Positions 1 through 8,678 of a stretch of 64,000 nt of DNA are shown piece after piece (position 1 is the stretch's first letter; every line of letters begins with the position of its first letter). The notes under the pieces are model-generated. The model did not search any database, was not told where the DNA came from, and worked only from the letters and a program-made list of their open reading frames with translations. The stretch spans positions 62,001 through 126,000 of the forward strand of contig NZ_NOXW01000019.1 in the NCBI RefSeq assembly GCF_002251855.1, written 5' to 3'. The DNA comes from Rhodoferax sp. TH121 (lineage in GTDB: Bacteria; Pseudomonadota; Gammaproteobacteria; Burkholderiales; Burkholderiaceae_C). The position numbers were made by a program, and so were the translations under genes.

Positions 1-503
1 GGCGAGAGGCGGGCGAATTCTGCGTAGTCAAACGCCAAGTCCGTCTCGCGCCCGGCGCTGTCGCGGCTGAGCTGCACGCCGGGCACCTCGGCCATTACCT
101 GGGCCGCAATGGCCTGCATGCGGGCCTGGTTGGCGGTGCGTGTCTCGACATCTTGTTGATACAGTTTTGATAGCTGCTTGCGCAGATTTGACGGGGTCTG
201 CAGGCCTTTTTGTCTTGTATTTGTGCCAGTTGATTCGTGCACGAAGGCCACTGCTCCGTTCTCCGCCACCATGGCGTCCACCGGCCATGCGGCGCCGTGG
301 GTGCCGGCCATAAACGGCTCGCACCAGCCAATGGGCCGCCCTGTGATGGGGATGACGAACAGGCCTGCGGCCTTCAGGTCGGCCAGCGCCTGCAGCGCGT
401 CCGCGGTGATGGCGCCTTGGGTGGTCAGGGTATCGTCAATGTCGGTGAACACACCCACCACAGTGCGGCGGGCGGCTTCGGGCCAGTGGGTCAGGGCTTG
501 CAT
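1..503 (-). CDS. HAD-IIB family hydrolase, 3' end cut by window edge
   Basis: Open from an ATG at 503 to the window edge without a stop. The N-terminus holds the HAD nucleophile motif FTDIDDTLTT (DxDxT) at about residues 19-28, then PITGRP and the AENGA motif typical of Cof-type and mannosyl-3-phosphoglycerate phosphatase-like HAD proteins; these hydrolyse sugar or polyol phosphates in the cytoplasm. Residues of about 97-113 (TPSNLRKQLSKLYQQ) are encoded by an antisense copy of the dispersed repeat, so the usual stretch between AENGA and the LYQQD segment looks lengthened. Family is fairly sure; substrate is unknown. Confidence 0.75.
   Translation of the reverse strand, partial: MQALTHWPEAARRTVVGVFTDIDDTLTTQGAITADALQALADLKAAGLFVIPITGRPIGWCEPFMAGTHGAAWPVDAMVAENGAVAFVHESTGTNTRQKGLQTPSNLRKQLSKLYQQDVETRTANQARMQAIAAQVMAEVPGVQLSRDSAGRETDLAFDYAEFARLS
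165..212 (+). repeat. Dispersed in-gene repeat, copy 1
   Basis: Reads TTTTGATAGCTGCTTGCGCA, then GATTTG, ACGGGGTCTG and AGGCCTTTTTG, the same order of boxes as the ten other copies. It lies inside the HAD hydrolase gene, antisense to it, and keeps that frame open. The left GCTAT arm is poorly preserved. Confidence 0.75.
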
Positions 504-560
504 GGGGTTCGGTATGCTGTGGTGCTTGTGCGCCAAGGCGCGATGGTCTGGGAGGTGGAG

Positions 561-923
561 ATGTTGCGTGGTTTGATCATGGGCGTGTCATTGTGGCTGC
601 TGGCGTGGAGCGCTCTGGCGCAAACGCATGGCGACCCATCTTTCACCTGCCAGCGCGCCGCCGCCAAGGTCGACAGTCTCATTGAGGACTGGCACGCCAT
701 GGTGCTGGAGTTCCATGCCGAGGCCCAGAACCCGTCCGTGCTGCAGATGTGGGCCGAGCACCGCAAGGGCCGGCTGAAAACCAATTTTCAAAAGCACTGC
801 AAGCGCGAGTGGAACACCCATCAGGCCATATTTACATGTTTCAGTGGCTCTGTCAGCGAGATGGGTTTGGCACTATGCCGCCAGGCAGATACCAACCCCA
901 ACGGCTGGCAATACAAGCCCTAG
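561..923 (+). CDS. Small exported cysteine-containing protein
   Basis: 120-residue protein. The start at 561 is chosen because GGAGGTGGAG directly precedes it and it gives a clean signal peptide (MLRGLIMGVSLWLLAWSALA, cleavage before QT). The longer open frame upstream overlaps the HAD gene and lacks protein character. The mature part has four cysteines and a predicted helical, charged character, so two disulfides in the periplasm are possible. I do not recognise the family. It sits divergent to the HAD gene and convergent with prfC. Confidence 0.6.
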   Translation: MLRGLIMGVSLWLLAWSALAQTHGDPSFTCQRAAAKVDSLIEDWHAMVLEFHAEAQNPSVLQMWAEHRKGRLKTNFQKHCKREWNTHQAIFTCFSGSVSEMGLALCRQADTNPNGWQYKP

Positions 924-955
924 CTGGGGATATGCCAGCCAGGTCTGATGGCCGC

Positions 956-2587
956 TCAACCTGCGCTTTGCAGCGCCAAGCCCGCGTGCTCGCGCAGCGG
1001 GTGGAAGTGGATCTTGGGGAAACGCTCCTGCGCCAGGCGCACGTCATACGGGCTGGTGCACAGGTAGGCCAACGTGTCTGCTGCGTCTTTGGCCATGCGC
1101 ATGGGGTAAGCATTCACAAATTCGCGCAGTTCTGCGAGGGTGTCGGCGGTGATCCAGCGCGCACCGGTGTACTGGCTGCCTTCCAGACGAATGTCTGCGT
1201 CGTACTCGGCCTTCAGGCGGTGCTGCACCACTTCAAACTGCAGTTGGCCCACCGCGCCTAGCAGCATGTTGCCGCCCACTTCAGGCTTGAAGACCTGAAT
1301 GGCGCCTTCTTCTCCCAGCTGTGCCAGGCCTTGCTGCAGCTGCTTGGTACGCAGCGGGTTCTTCAACACCACGGTCATGAACATTTCGGGCGCGAAGAAG
1401 GGCAGGCCGGTGTACATGAGGTTGACGCTGCCATCGGTGATGGTGTCACCCAGCTGCACACCGCCGTGGGTGGTGAAGCCGACGATGTCGCCCGCGTAGG
1501 CTTCTTCCACCGCCTCGCGGCGCTGGCTCATGAAGGTCACCACGCTGGTGGGGCGCAGCTCCTTGGCGGTGCGCATCACCTTGAGCTTCATGCCCGGCGT
1601 GTATTTGCCGCTGGCCATGCGCACAAAGGCAATGCGGTCACGGTGGTTGGCGTCCATATTGGCCTGCACCTTGAAGACCACACCGCTGAAGGCCTCGTCT
1701 TCGGGCTGTACTTCCTTCACCACGGGTTGGCGGTTTACCAGCGTGGTGCTGGTGCGGCTGCGTGGGCTGGGGGCCAGGTCCACCAGTGCGTCCAGCACTT
1801 CCATCACCCCAAAGTTGTTGACGCCGGAGCCAAAAAACACGGGAGTTTGTTTGCCAGCCAAGAAGGCGTCCAGGTCCCAGGCGGGGGAGGCGCCGGTAGC
1901 CAGTTCCATGCTCTCCATGGCAGTGGTCCATTCGTGGCCAAAGCGCTTTTCTAGCGCGGCGGCGTCGGATAGCGGCACGGTGTCAAAGTCTTGGGGGCGG
2001 CGTTCGCTGCCGCTCTCGAACACGGTCATCGCCTGCGTGCGCAGGTTGATGATGCCGCCAAACAACTTGCCTTGCCCCACGGGCCAGGTCATGGGCACGC
2101 AGGGCATGCCCAGCTCGCGTTCGATCTCGTCCAGGATGTCCAAGGGCTCACGCACTTCGCGGTCCATCTTGTTGACGAAGGTGATGATGGGCGTATCGCG
2201 CTGGCGGCACACCTCGATCAGGCGGCGGGTTTGCGCTTCCACACCATTGGCCGCGTCAATCACCATCAGCGCGGAGTCCACGGCGGTCAGCACGCGGTAC
2301 GTGTCTTCCGAGAAGTCCTTGTGGCCCGGCGTGTCCAGCAGGTTGACCACGTGGTCGCGGTAGGCCATCTGCATCACGGACGACGCCACCGAGATACCGC
2401 GCTGCTTTTCAATTTCCATCCAGTCCGACGTCGCATGGCGGCTGGCCTTGCGCGCTTTGACCGAACCCGCGATTTGGATCGCGCCCGAGAACAGCAGCAG
2501 CTTCTCGGTCAGCGTGGTCTTGCCGGCGTCCGGGTGGGAAATGATGGCAAACGTGCGACGACGGCGGGTTTCGGCAAGAAAAGACAT
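956..2587 (-). CDS. prfC: Peptide chain release factor 3
   Basis: 543-residue GTPase that removes RF1/RF2 from the ribosome after peptide release. G1 is SHPDAGKTTL at residues 17-26, G3 is DTPGH near 85 and G4 is NKMD near 140. The family-specific stretch SDWMEIEKQRGISV, which holds the effector region, is present. Length fits the family (E. coli about 529). The start at 2587 (MSFLAETRRRRTF) matches the usual N-terminus and is preceded by a GGAG-type ribosome-binding site on the minus strand. It is divergent to the small membrane protein at 2691. Confidence 0.95.
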   Translation of the reverse strand: MSFLAETRRRRTFAIISHPDAGKTTLTEKLLLFSGAIQIAGSVKARKASRHATSDWMEIEKQRGISVASSVMQMAYRDHVVNLLDTPGHKDFSEDTYRVLTAVDSALMVIDAANGVEAQTRRLIEVCRQRDTPIITFVNKMDREVREPLDILDEIERELGMPCVPMTWPVGQGKLFGGIINLRTQAMTVFESGSERRPQDFDTVPLSDAAALEKRFGHEWTTAMESMELATGASPAWDLDAFLAGKQTPVFFGSGVNNFGVMEVLDALVDLAPSPRSRTSTTLVNRQPVVKEVQPEDEAFSGVVFKVQANMDANHRDRIAFVRMASGKYTPGMKLKVMRTAKELRPTSVVTFMSQRREAVEEAYAGDIVGFTTHGGVQLGDTITDGSVNLMYTGLPFFAPEMFMTVVLKNPLRTKQLQQGLAQLGEEGAIQVFKPEVGGNMLLGAVGQLQFEVVQHRLKAEYDADIRLEGSQYTGARWITADTLAELREFVNAYPMRMAKDAADTLAYLCTSPYDVRLAQERFPKIHFHPLREHAGLALQSAG

Positions 2588-2690
2588 GGAGGGGGAGGGC
2601 TGCAGGCAGCGGCAGAGGCAAAGGGGTGGATTTTAGGGCCCCGCTGCCGCCAGGGGCTCTGGCATGATGCGCCATCGTGTAAGGACGGGT

Positions 2691-2969
2691 ATGAATAGGC
2701 CGCTGAGATCTCGAGTGCTGGAGGGTGGAGCGTGGGCCATGGCCGCTGGGTTGGGCGCAGCCGGGCTGGGGCTGGCGTGGCTGGCCTATGCCCGGGCGCA
2801 GCTCCCTTACAGCGAAACCGGCAGCTACTTTGATGGGGATGTGGTGCTGCATGCGCAGGCGATAGAGGTCTTTGCGCTGTTGGCAGTGCTCTGCCTACTG
2901 GCTGCCTGCGCCATGTGGTGGTGCGCCCTGCGGGTACGGCGTCGGAACGTCCGCGCCGCAGGCGGCTGA
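2691..2969 (+). CDS. Small two-helix membrane protein
   Basis: 92 residues from ATG 2691, preferred over ATG 2664 because AAGGA at 2681 lies just upstream. Two hydrophobic segments are visible, one near residues 15-36 (Ala/Gly/Leu-rich) and one near 57-80 (LLAVLCLLAACAMWW), with a short polar loop between and a basic C-terminal tail (RVRRRNVR), consistent with an inner-membrane hairpin with cytoplasmic ends. Family not recognised. It ends 30 bp before the LacI-type regulator and may be co-transcribed with it. Confidence 0.5.
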   Translation: MNRPLRSRVLEGGAWAMAAGLGAAGLGLAWLAYARAQLPYSETGSYFDGDVVLHAQAIEVFALLAVLCLLAACAMWWCALRVRRRNVRAAGG

Positions 2970-2999
2970 ATCTGCTTCCCGGGCATCTACACTCCCGCC

Positions 3000-4034
3000 A
3001 TGCAAAAAAGCGGTGGTACGACCAATATCAAGCAACTGGCGCAGGCCTTGGGCCTGTCCACCTCCACGGTCAGCCGCGCCCTGAATGGCTATACCGACGT
3101 CAATGAGCAGACCCGCTTGCGCGTGCAGGAGATGGCCGCTGCCATGGGTTACCGGCCTGATGCGGGTGCGCGCCGCTTGGTGCGCGGCAACACCGACGCG
3201 GTGGGCATTGTCTACTCCGCCGCTGTCGAGAATCTGGGTAACCCCCAATTTCTGGACATGGCGGACGGCTTGGGCGAACGTCTGGAGCGCGACCATCTGG
3301 ACCTGCTGCTGGCTGTGGCCAAAAACGAGACAGAGCTGGAAATTTACGAGCGTCTCTTCCGCGGTGGCCGTGTGGATGCGGTGATCGTGCCCAACACCCG
3401 CGTGCAAGACCCGCGCGTGGACTACCTGCTGGAGAAGGGGTACCCGTTTGTGGGCTATGGCCGTACCGCACAGTGCAGCCACTACTCTTGGCTGGACTTT
3501 GACAACGACATGGGCAGCCGCCTGGCGGTGGAGCATTTGCTGGAGCTCGGGCACACGCACATTGCCTATGTGCATGCGCCGTTGGCGCTGAACTTTGCGT
3601 TTCAGCGCCACCGGGGGTTTGTGGCTGCTCTGGCTGCGGCCGGCGTAGCCTGCCCGGCGGACTACTGCATTGGTGGTGTGAACGACCGCCGTAGTGGCCT
3701 GCAGGCAGTGGCCCGGTTGTTGGACCTCTCGCCCCGCCCCACTGCAGTGTTGGTGGACAACAACCTGGGCGGAGTGGGACTGATCCGGGGGCTGATCGAC
3801 GCGGGACTGCGTGTTGGCAAAGATATTTCTGTGGTGGTGCACGGCGACATTTCCCAGGACACCTTGTTGACCGGCTTGGACGTCACCACCGTGACCCAAC
3901 CTACTCCGCAAACCACAGGCTTTGCTTTGGCCGAGATGGTGATGAAGGTGCTGCGCGCGCCCGAAGGCGGCCCGTACCAGCTGTTGCGCCAGCCCGCCTT
4001 GCAGGTGGGCACCAGCACCGGTCCGCTAGCCTGA
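3000..4034 (+). CDS. LacI-family transcriptional regulator
   Basis: 344 residues. The N-terminal helix-turn-helix reads IKQLAQALGLSTSTVSRALN, followed by the hinge YRPDAGARRLVRG, then a periplasmic-binding-protein-like sensor domain (DAVGIVYSAAVE to the C-terminus). It would bind a palindromic operator and respond to a sugar or nucleoside-type ligand. No sugar operon is adjacent; the nearest candidate in the window is the ABC operon about 30 kb away, so the target is unknown. The annotated ATG begins directly before the Lys/Ser/Gly-rich leader of the HTH. Confidence 0.85.
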   Translation: MQKSGGTTNIKQLAQALGLSTSTVSRALNGYTDVNEQTRLRVQEMAAAMGYRPDAGARRLVRGNTDAVGIVYSAAVENLGNPQFLDMADGLGERLERDHLDLLLAVAKNETELEIYERLFRGGRVDAVIVPNTRVQDPRVDYLLEKGYPFVGYGRTAQCSHYSWLDFDNDMGSRLAVEHLLELGHTHIAYVHAPLALNFAFQRHRGFVAALAAAGVACPADYCIGGVNDRRSGLQAVARLLDLSPRPTAVLVDNNLGGVGLIRGLIDAGLRVGKDISVVVHGDISQDTLLTGLDVTTVTQPTPQTTGFALAEMVMKVLRAPEGGPYQLLRQPALQVGTSTGPLA

Positions 4035-4107
4035 CGCGGGAGCGTGCTTGGGCGGCTTTGACCCAGCGGTTTGGTGCGGCAATCGGCACGGGGTTAAAAT
4101 CCGGAAC

Positions 4108-4210
4108 TTCCGAGGAGCGTTGCAGCTTGCCAAGTGCCACTGAGGCACCGCGAGTGAGGCTCGGAACCCACGATGCGCCTTGCATCGTGTCTTCACAACG
4201 GCGCTCACCC
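4108..4210 (+). promoter_or_regulatory. SAH riboswitch in the ahcY leader
   Basis: The leader shows the hallmarks of the S-adenosylhomocysteine riboswitch: CCGAGGAGCGTTGCAGC at 4110, GAGGCTCGGAAC at 4156 and AACGGCGCTCACCC at 4197. CCGAG (4110-4114) pairs with CTCGG (4160-4164), and GAGCG (4114-4118) can pair with CGCTC (4202-4206), the pseudoknot-like helix. Two local hairpins lie inside: GTGCC-ACTGA-GGCAC (4135-4148) and CACGATGC-GCCTT-GCATCGTG (4169-4189). In known examples SAH binding turns on ahcY, so that the toxic by-product is hydrolysed. Position 80 nt before ahcY fits. Confidence 0.9.
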
Positions 4211-4290
4211 ACTGGAAAAGTGTGCGGTGAGTTGCCAGTCAATTCCCCGTGTGCGCCAGTGGCAATGCAAATCTACGTTTGGAGCACACC

Positions 4291-5811
4291 ATGAGCGCTG
4301 TACTGAAACTGGTTAAGAACGCCAAGACCCCCAAGGCCGTGAAGGCGACCAAAGCGGTGGCTGCCGCCAAGGCCGTCGTCGCCCAATTTGAAGACTACAA
4401 AATTGCCGATCTAAGCTTGGCAGCCTGGGGGCGCAAAGAGCTGACCATTGCCGAAACCGAAATGCCCGGCCTGATGGCCATCCGCGAAGAGTTCGCGAAG
4501 AGCCAGCCGCTGAAGGGCGCACGCATCACCGGTTCCCTGCACATGACCATCCAGACCGGCGTGCTGGTCGAAACCCTGCAAGCCTTGGGCGCAGACGTGC
4601 GCTGGGCTTCCTGCAATATCTTCTCCACCCAAGACCATGCAGCCGCTGCATTGGTGGCCAAGGGCACGCCAGTGTTTGCCCACAAGGGTGAGTCGCTGGA
4701 AGAGTACTGGGATTTCACGCACCGCATTTTCGAGTTCAACGGCAAAAAAGGCACGGCGGCCGAAGGCCCCAACATGATCCTGGACGATGGCGGCGATGCC
4801 ACCTTGCTGATGCACTTGGGCGCCCGCGCCGAGAAGGACATCAAGGTCCTGGCCAAGCCCGGTAGCGAAGAGGAAATCTGCCTGTTCAATGCCATCAAGG
4901 CCAAGCTGAAGGTGGACCCCACTTGGTACAGCCGCCGCCTGAAAAACATCATTGGCGTGACCGAAGAAACCACCACTGGTGTGATGCGCCTGGAAGAAAT
5001 GTCTGCCAAGGGCACGCTGGCTCTGCGCGCGATCAACGTGAACGACTCGGTGACCAAGAGCAAGTTCGACAACCTGTACGGCTGCCGCGAATCCCTGGTC
5101 GACGGTATCAAGCGCGCCACCGACGTGATGATCGCCGGCAAGGTGGCTCTGGTGGCTGGCTACGGTGACGTGGGCAAGGGCTCCGCTCAAGCGCTGCGCG
5201 CCCTGTCCGCCCAAGTGTGGGTGACCGAAATTGACCCGATCAACGCCCTGCAAGCCGCCATGGAAGGCTACAAGGTCGTGACCATGGAATATGCTGCCGA
5301 CAAGGCAGACATTTTTGTGACCACCACCGGTAACAAGAACGTTATCACCTACAAGCACATGGACGCGATGAAGGACCAGGCCATCGTCTGCAACATCGGT
5401 CACTTCGACAATGAAATCGATGTGGCTTCGCTGTCCAAATGCAAGTGGGAAGAGATCAAGCCGCAAGTCGACCACGTGATCTTCCCCAAGAGCGGCAAGA
5501 AGCCCGAAAAGCGCATCATCTTGCTGGCCAAGGGCCGTTTGGTGAACCTGGGTTGCGGTACGGGCCACCCCAGCTTTGTGATGTCGTCCAGCTTTGCGAA
5601 CCAGACGATCGCCCAGATCGAATTGTTCACCAAGCCCAAGGAATACAAGGCTGGTAAGGTCTATGTGTTGCCCAAGCACCTGGACGAAAAAGTGGCACGT
5701 TTGCACCTGAAGAAAGTCGGCGCCATGCTGACTGAGCTGACTGACGAGCAAGCGGCCTACATTGGCGTGAGCAAGGCCGGTCCGTACAAAAAAGAAACCT
5801 ACCGCTACTAA
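4291..5811 (+). CDS. ahcY: S-adenosylhomocysteine hydrolase
   Basis: 506 residues; splits SAH into adenosine and homocysteine with bound NAD, in the cytoplasm. Visible hallmarks are [20 protein letters not shown], the dinucleotide-binding [26 protein letters not shown] and the C-terminal YRY. Start 4291 follows GGAG at 4281; an earlier ATG at 4249 lies in the leader. The first 35 or so residues form an Ala/Lys/Val-rich extension ([19 protein letters not shown]) before the family start [12 protein letters not shown], making it longer than typical proteobacterial forms of roughly 470 residues. Controlled by the SAH riboswitch; tlyA and metF follow. Confidence 0.97.
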   Translation: MSAVLKLVKNAKTPKAVKATKAVAAAKAVVAQFEDYKIADLSLAAWGRKELTIAETEMPGLMAIREEFAKSQPLKGARITGSLHMTIQTGVLVETLQALGADVRWASCNIFSTQDHAAAALVAKGTPVFAHKGESLEEYWDFTHRIFEFNGKKGTAAEGPNMILDDGGDATLLMHLGARAEKDIKVLAKPGSEEEICLFNAIKAKLKVDPTWYSRRLKNIIGVTEETTTGVMRLEEMSAKGTLALRAINVNDSVTKSKFDNLYGCRESLVDGIKRATDVMIAGKVALVAGYGDVGKGSAQALRALSAQVWVTEIDPINALQAAMEGYKVVTMEYAADKADIFVTTTGNKNVITYKHMDAMKDQAIVCNIGHFDNEIDVASLSKCKWEEIKPQVDHVIFPKSGKKPEKRIILLAKGRLVNLGCGTGHPSFVMSSSFANQTIAQIELFTKPKEYKAGKVYVLPKHLDEKVARLHLKKVGAMLTELTDEQAAYIGVSKAGPYKKETYRY

Positions 5812-5823
5812 GCCAGGGACGCG

Positions 5824-6723
5824 ATGCGCATTGACCAACTGCTGGTACAGCGCGGGCTGGCCAGCACCCGCTCCCAAGCCCAGCGCTTGATCGCCGATGG
5901 GGTGCAATGGCGCAAGCTGGAGATCGCTGGCGAAGTCTGGAAACGTGTGGCCAAAAATGGCGACGAGGTTCCGGAGGACGCGGTAATTGAGCTGCTGGAT
6001 GACTCCGAGGCGCGGTATGTGTCTCGGGGCGGTCTGAAGCTGGAAGCTGCGCTCAAGCAGGTGGGGCTGTCTGTGGCGGGCCTGCGTTGTCTGGACGTGG
6101 GGCAAAGCACGGGTGGTTTCACCGACTGCCTGTTGCAGGCGGGGGCCCAAGCAGTGGTGGGGGTGGATGTGGGCAGCGCCCAGTTGCACCCCAGCTTGCG
6201 CGCGGATCCCCGGGTCCTGTGTGTCGAGAGTGTCAATGCGCGCACCCTGTCTGCTTCAGATTTGATAGCTGCTTACGCAGACAGCACGGGGGATGAGGGG
6301 CATTTTGACCTTGAAGAAGACAGTGAAACCTTTGAGGATTTCGACGATGTGGAGGGCGATAGCCCCGACGATGACGAGGCGGCTGAACTGGCCGCCTTGC
6401 CGCCCGAATTTGCACCGCCGTTCGATCTCTTGGTGGCTGATCTGTCTTTCATCTCGCAAACGCTGGTATTGCCCGCCGCCGTGCCCTTGCTCAAGGCGGG
6501 GGGAACGCTGTTGACGCTGGTGAAGCCGCAGTTTGAGTTGCAGCCTGGCCAAGTGGGCAAGGGTGGCATCGTCAAAGACCCGGCCATGTACGCCATCGTC
6601 GAGCAGCGCTTGCGTGAGGCATGTGCCGCGTTGGACCTGACTGTCACCGCGTGGTTTGACTCGCCCATCGAAGGTGGCGACGGCAACCGCGAATTTTTCA
6701 TTTGCGCCCGCAAGGCGGGTTGA
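5824..6723 (+). CDS. tlyA: TlyA-family rRNA 2'-O-methyltransferase (hemolysin A-like) with acidic insertion
   Basis: 299 residues. An S4 RNA-binding domain (MRIDQLLVQRGLASTRSQA) is followed by an FtsJ-like methyltransferase domain with motif I LDVGQSTGGFTD near residues 91-102, LLVADLSFIS and LVKPQFE. Family members methylate ribose positions in rRNA using SAM. Residues of about 142-163 come from the dispersed repeat (DLIAAYADSTGDEGHFDL) and run into a strongly acidic tract to about 192; homologues go almost directly from the VNAR motif to FDLLVADLSFIS, so roughly 50 residues look inserted. Twelve bp after ahcY, probably one operon. Confidence 0.88.
   Translation: MRIDQLLVQRGLASTRSQAQRLIADGVQWRKLEIAGEVWKRVAKNGDEVPEDAVIELLDDSEARYVSRGGLKLEAALKQVGLSVAGLRCLDVGQSTGGFTDCLLQAGAQAVVGVDVGSAQLHPSLRADPRVLCVESVNARTLSASDLIAAYADSTGDEGHFDLEEDSETFEDFDDVEGDSPDDDEAAELAALPPEFAPPFDLLVADLSFISQTLVLPAAVPLLKAGGTLLTLVKPQFELQPGQVGKGGIVKDPAMYAIVEQRLREACAALDLTVTAWFDSPIEGGDGNREFFICARKAG
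6251..6313 (+). repeat. Dispersed in-gene repeat, copy 2 (tlyA)
   Basis: GATTTGATAGCTGCTTACGCA, then ACAGC, ACGGGGGATGAGGGGCATTT. Sense orientation in tlyA, read as IAAYADSTGDEGHFDL, the same phase as the other sense copies. Confidence 0.8.
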
Positions 6724-6765
6724 ACACAGACCCGCGTTTGCGGGGCCTGTGAGACGGAGATGCTG

Positions 6766-7611
6766 ATGTTTGCCAACGACCGAATTCCATTGAGTCTGGA
6801 GTTCTTTCCCCCTAAAACGCCCGAAGGCGCCGAAAAGCTGCGTGGCGTGCGCCAACAGTTGTACGCGCTCCAGCCCGAGTTCTGCTCGGTGACCTTTGGG
6901 GCCGGTGGCTCTACCCAGGAGGGCACGTTTAAAGCGGTGAGCGAAATCCTGGCTGAGGGCGTGAGTGCGGCTTCGCATTTTTCGTGTATCGGCGCCACCA
7001 AGGCGACGGTGCGCGAGCAGCTGGCAACCCTCAAGGCCATGGGCGTGAAGCGTCTGGTGGCCTTGCGCGGCGACCTGCCCAGCGGCTACGGTGCCGGCGG
7101 CGAGTTCCATTACGCCAGCGATCTGGTGGCCTTCATCCGTGCGGAGACGGGGGATGATTTCCACATCGAGGTGGCTGCCTACCCCGAGGTGCACCCCCAA
7201 GCCAAATCACCTGCCAGCGACTTGCAGGCCTTTGCCACTAAGGTGAAAGCGGGAGCCAATTCGGCCATCACGCAGTATTTCTACAACTCCGACGCCTACT
7301 TCCGGTTCGTGGAAGAGGTGGATGCCCTGGGGCTGGATGTGCCGGTGGTGCCGGGCATCATGCCCATCACCAGTTCGACCCAGTTGTTGCGTTTCTCGGA
7401 TGCCTGCGGTGCCGAGATTCCGCGCTGGATTCGCCTGCGTCTGCAAAGTTATGGCGACGATGTCGCGTCTATCAAAGCTTTTGGGCTGGAGGTTGTGACG
7501 GACTTGTGTGAACAACTGCGTGCCGGTGGCGCCCCAGCCTTGCACTTCTACACGATGAATCAGAGCGCTGCCACCCTGGCGCTCTGCAAGAACCTGGGCT
7601 TGGCCGCCTAA
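6766..7611 (+). CDS. metF: 5,10-methylenetetrahydrofolate reductase
   Basis: 281 residues from ATG 6766. That start is preferred over 6760 because GGAG (6756-6759) is then at normal distance. The FAD-dependent enzyme makes 5-methyl-THF for methionine synthase. Hallmarks: LEFFPPKTPEG, SVTFGAGGST, LVALRGDLP, IEVAAYPEVHP and ITQYFYNSDAYFRF. Gene order ahcY-tlyA-metF couples SAH removal to methyl-group regeneration, and a read-through transcript from the SAH riboswitch is plausible. A stem-loop terminator follows. Confidence 0.95.
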   Translation: MFANDRIPLSLEFFPPKTPEGAEKLRGVRQQLYALQPEFCSVTFGAGGSTQEGTFKAVSEILAEGVSAASHFSCIGATKATVREQLATLKAMGVKRLVALRGDLPSGYGAGGEFHYASDLVAFIRAETGDDFHIEVAAYPEVHPQAKSPASDLQAFATKVKAGANSAITQYFYNSDAYFRFVEEVDALGLDVPVVPGIMPITSSTQLLRFSDACGAEIPRWIRLRLQSYGDDVASIKAFGLEVVTDLCEQLRAGGAPALHFYTMNQSAATLALCKNLGLAA

Positions 7612-7635
7612 GCTCGTCACACGCTGCTGCGCAGG

Positions 7636-7671
7636 ACACCCCATCGGCTGATGGGGTGTGCTTGGTTTCTT
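7636..7671. terminator. Terminator between metF and rlmJ
   Basis: ACACCCCAT (7636-7644), loop CGGCTG, ATGGGGTGT (7651-7659), a perfect 9-bp stem followed by a T-rich stretch. It lies between convergent genes and could serve both strands. Confidence 0.7.
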
Positions 7672-7674
7672 AAA

Positions 7675-8571
7675 TTAACCCGCTGAGTCCAGCGTGAACG
7701 CTGCGTTGCTGTCCTGCCCCAGCAACTCGACCATTTGCGGCAAGGCGTCCTTGAGCAGGGCCTTCAGTGTGTGGGGCGGGTTGATCAGGAACATGCCGCT
7801 GGCAGGTAGGCCAGGGCGTACCACTTCGCCTTGTGCATCCTGTGTCAGCTTGCTCGATTTAACCGTCAGCGTGGCATGCAGCCACGACTTGCCGGCCTTG
7901 TTGGCCATGGTCTTCAGGCGTTTGGGCAGGTCGTGGGCCTCAGGCCGCGGAATGATGGGGTACCAGACGGCGTAGGTGCCCGTGGCAAAACGTAGCAGTG
8001 CGTCGGCAATCATGTCGAGCACGCGGCCATAGTCATTCTTGACTTCGTAGCTGGGATCGCACAGCACCAAGGCACGGCGGGATGGTGGCGGCAGGAACTT
8101 CTTCAGACCCTCAAATCCATCTTCGCGCAGGATGGCCACTTGCCGGCCTGCTTCGAGCTGGGCCACGTTTGCCATCAGGGTTTTGGTGTCAGTCGGATGC
8201 AGCTCGAACAGCTTGAGCTTGTCGCGCGCGTCTTCGCGCAATAGGCTCTGGATGATGAAGGGCGAGCCGGGGTAGACACTCCAGTGCTCGCCGTTGTTGA
8301 AGCCGGCCACCATGTCGACGTAGTCTTGCAGCGCGGGTGCAAACGGTTGTTTGGGTTTGGTGGCTACCAGCTTCAAAAAGCCTTCTGCCGCTTCGTCGCT
8401 GGTTTTTGCATAGTCGCCATCCAGGCGGTACAGGCCGGCTCCCGCATGTGTATCAAACACATTGAGCGCGGTTTCCTTTTGCGTCATGTAGCGCAGGACC
8501 GCCAGCAAGACGGTGTGTTTGAGGACGTCGGCATGGTTGCCGGCGTGAAAGGCGTGGCGGTAACTGAACAT
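7675..8571 (-). CDS. rlmJ: 23S rRNA (adenine2030-N6)-methyltransferase
   Basis: 298 residues. The N-terminus MFSYRHAFHAGNHADVLKH is diagnostic; FDTHAGAGLY is the SAM-binding motif. The catalytic motif reads CDPSYE where E. coli RlmJ has DPPYE, a substitution beside the catalytic Asp-Pro pair that probably remains functional. Introduces m6A2030 in 23S rRNA. Divergent from the protein kinase gene; the promoters of both must lie in the short interval 8572-8678. Confidence 0.92.
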   Translation of the reverse strand: MFSYRHAFHAGNHADVLKHTVLLAVLRYMTQKETALNVFDTHAGAGLYRLDGDYAKTSDEAAEGFLKLVATKPKQPFAPALQDYVDMVAGFNNGEHWSVYPGSPFIIQSLLREDARDKLKLFELHPTDTKTLMANVAQLEAGRQVAILREDGFEGLKKFLPPPSRRALVLCDPSYEVKNDYGRVLDMIADALLRFATGTYAVWYPIIPRPEAHDLPKRLKTMANKAGKSWLHATLTVKSSKLTQDAQGEVVRPGLPASGMFLINPPHTLKALLKDALPQMVELLGQDSNAAFTLDSAG

Positions 8572-8678
8572 CCCCTATGATACCCACGCAGGGCACCTAC
8601 GCTACAGGCGTAATCGTTGGACACCAGGGCCCGCAAGTTTCGCACGGCTTTGCGCCGCGATCTCTACATAGTTACAGA

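Noticed and set aside
237..923. Extended 228-residue version of the small exported protein
   Set aside because: The extra N-terminus overlaps the HAD gene and places the signal peptide in the middle of the protein.
4411..6189. Long open frame antisense to ahcY and tlyA (about 590 codons)
   Set aside because: Low-complexity His/Gln/Gly/Leu composition, antisense to two well-supported genes; a GC-rich shadow frame.
7455..7490. Possible repeat remnant in metF (GTCTATCAAAGCTTTTG)
   Set aside because: Encodes a normal MetF segment and lacks TGCGCA and ACGGGGG boxes.
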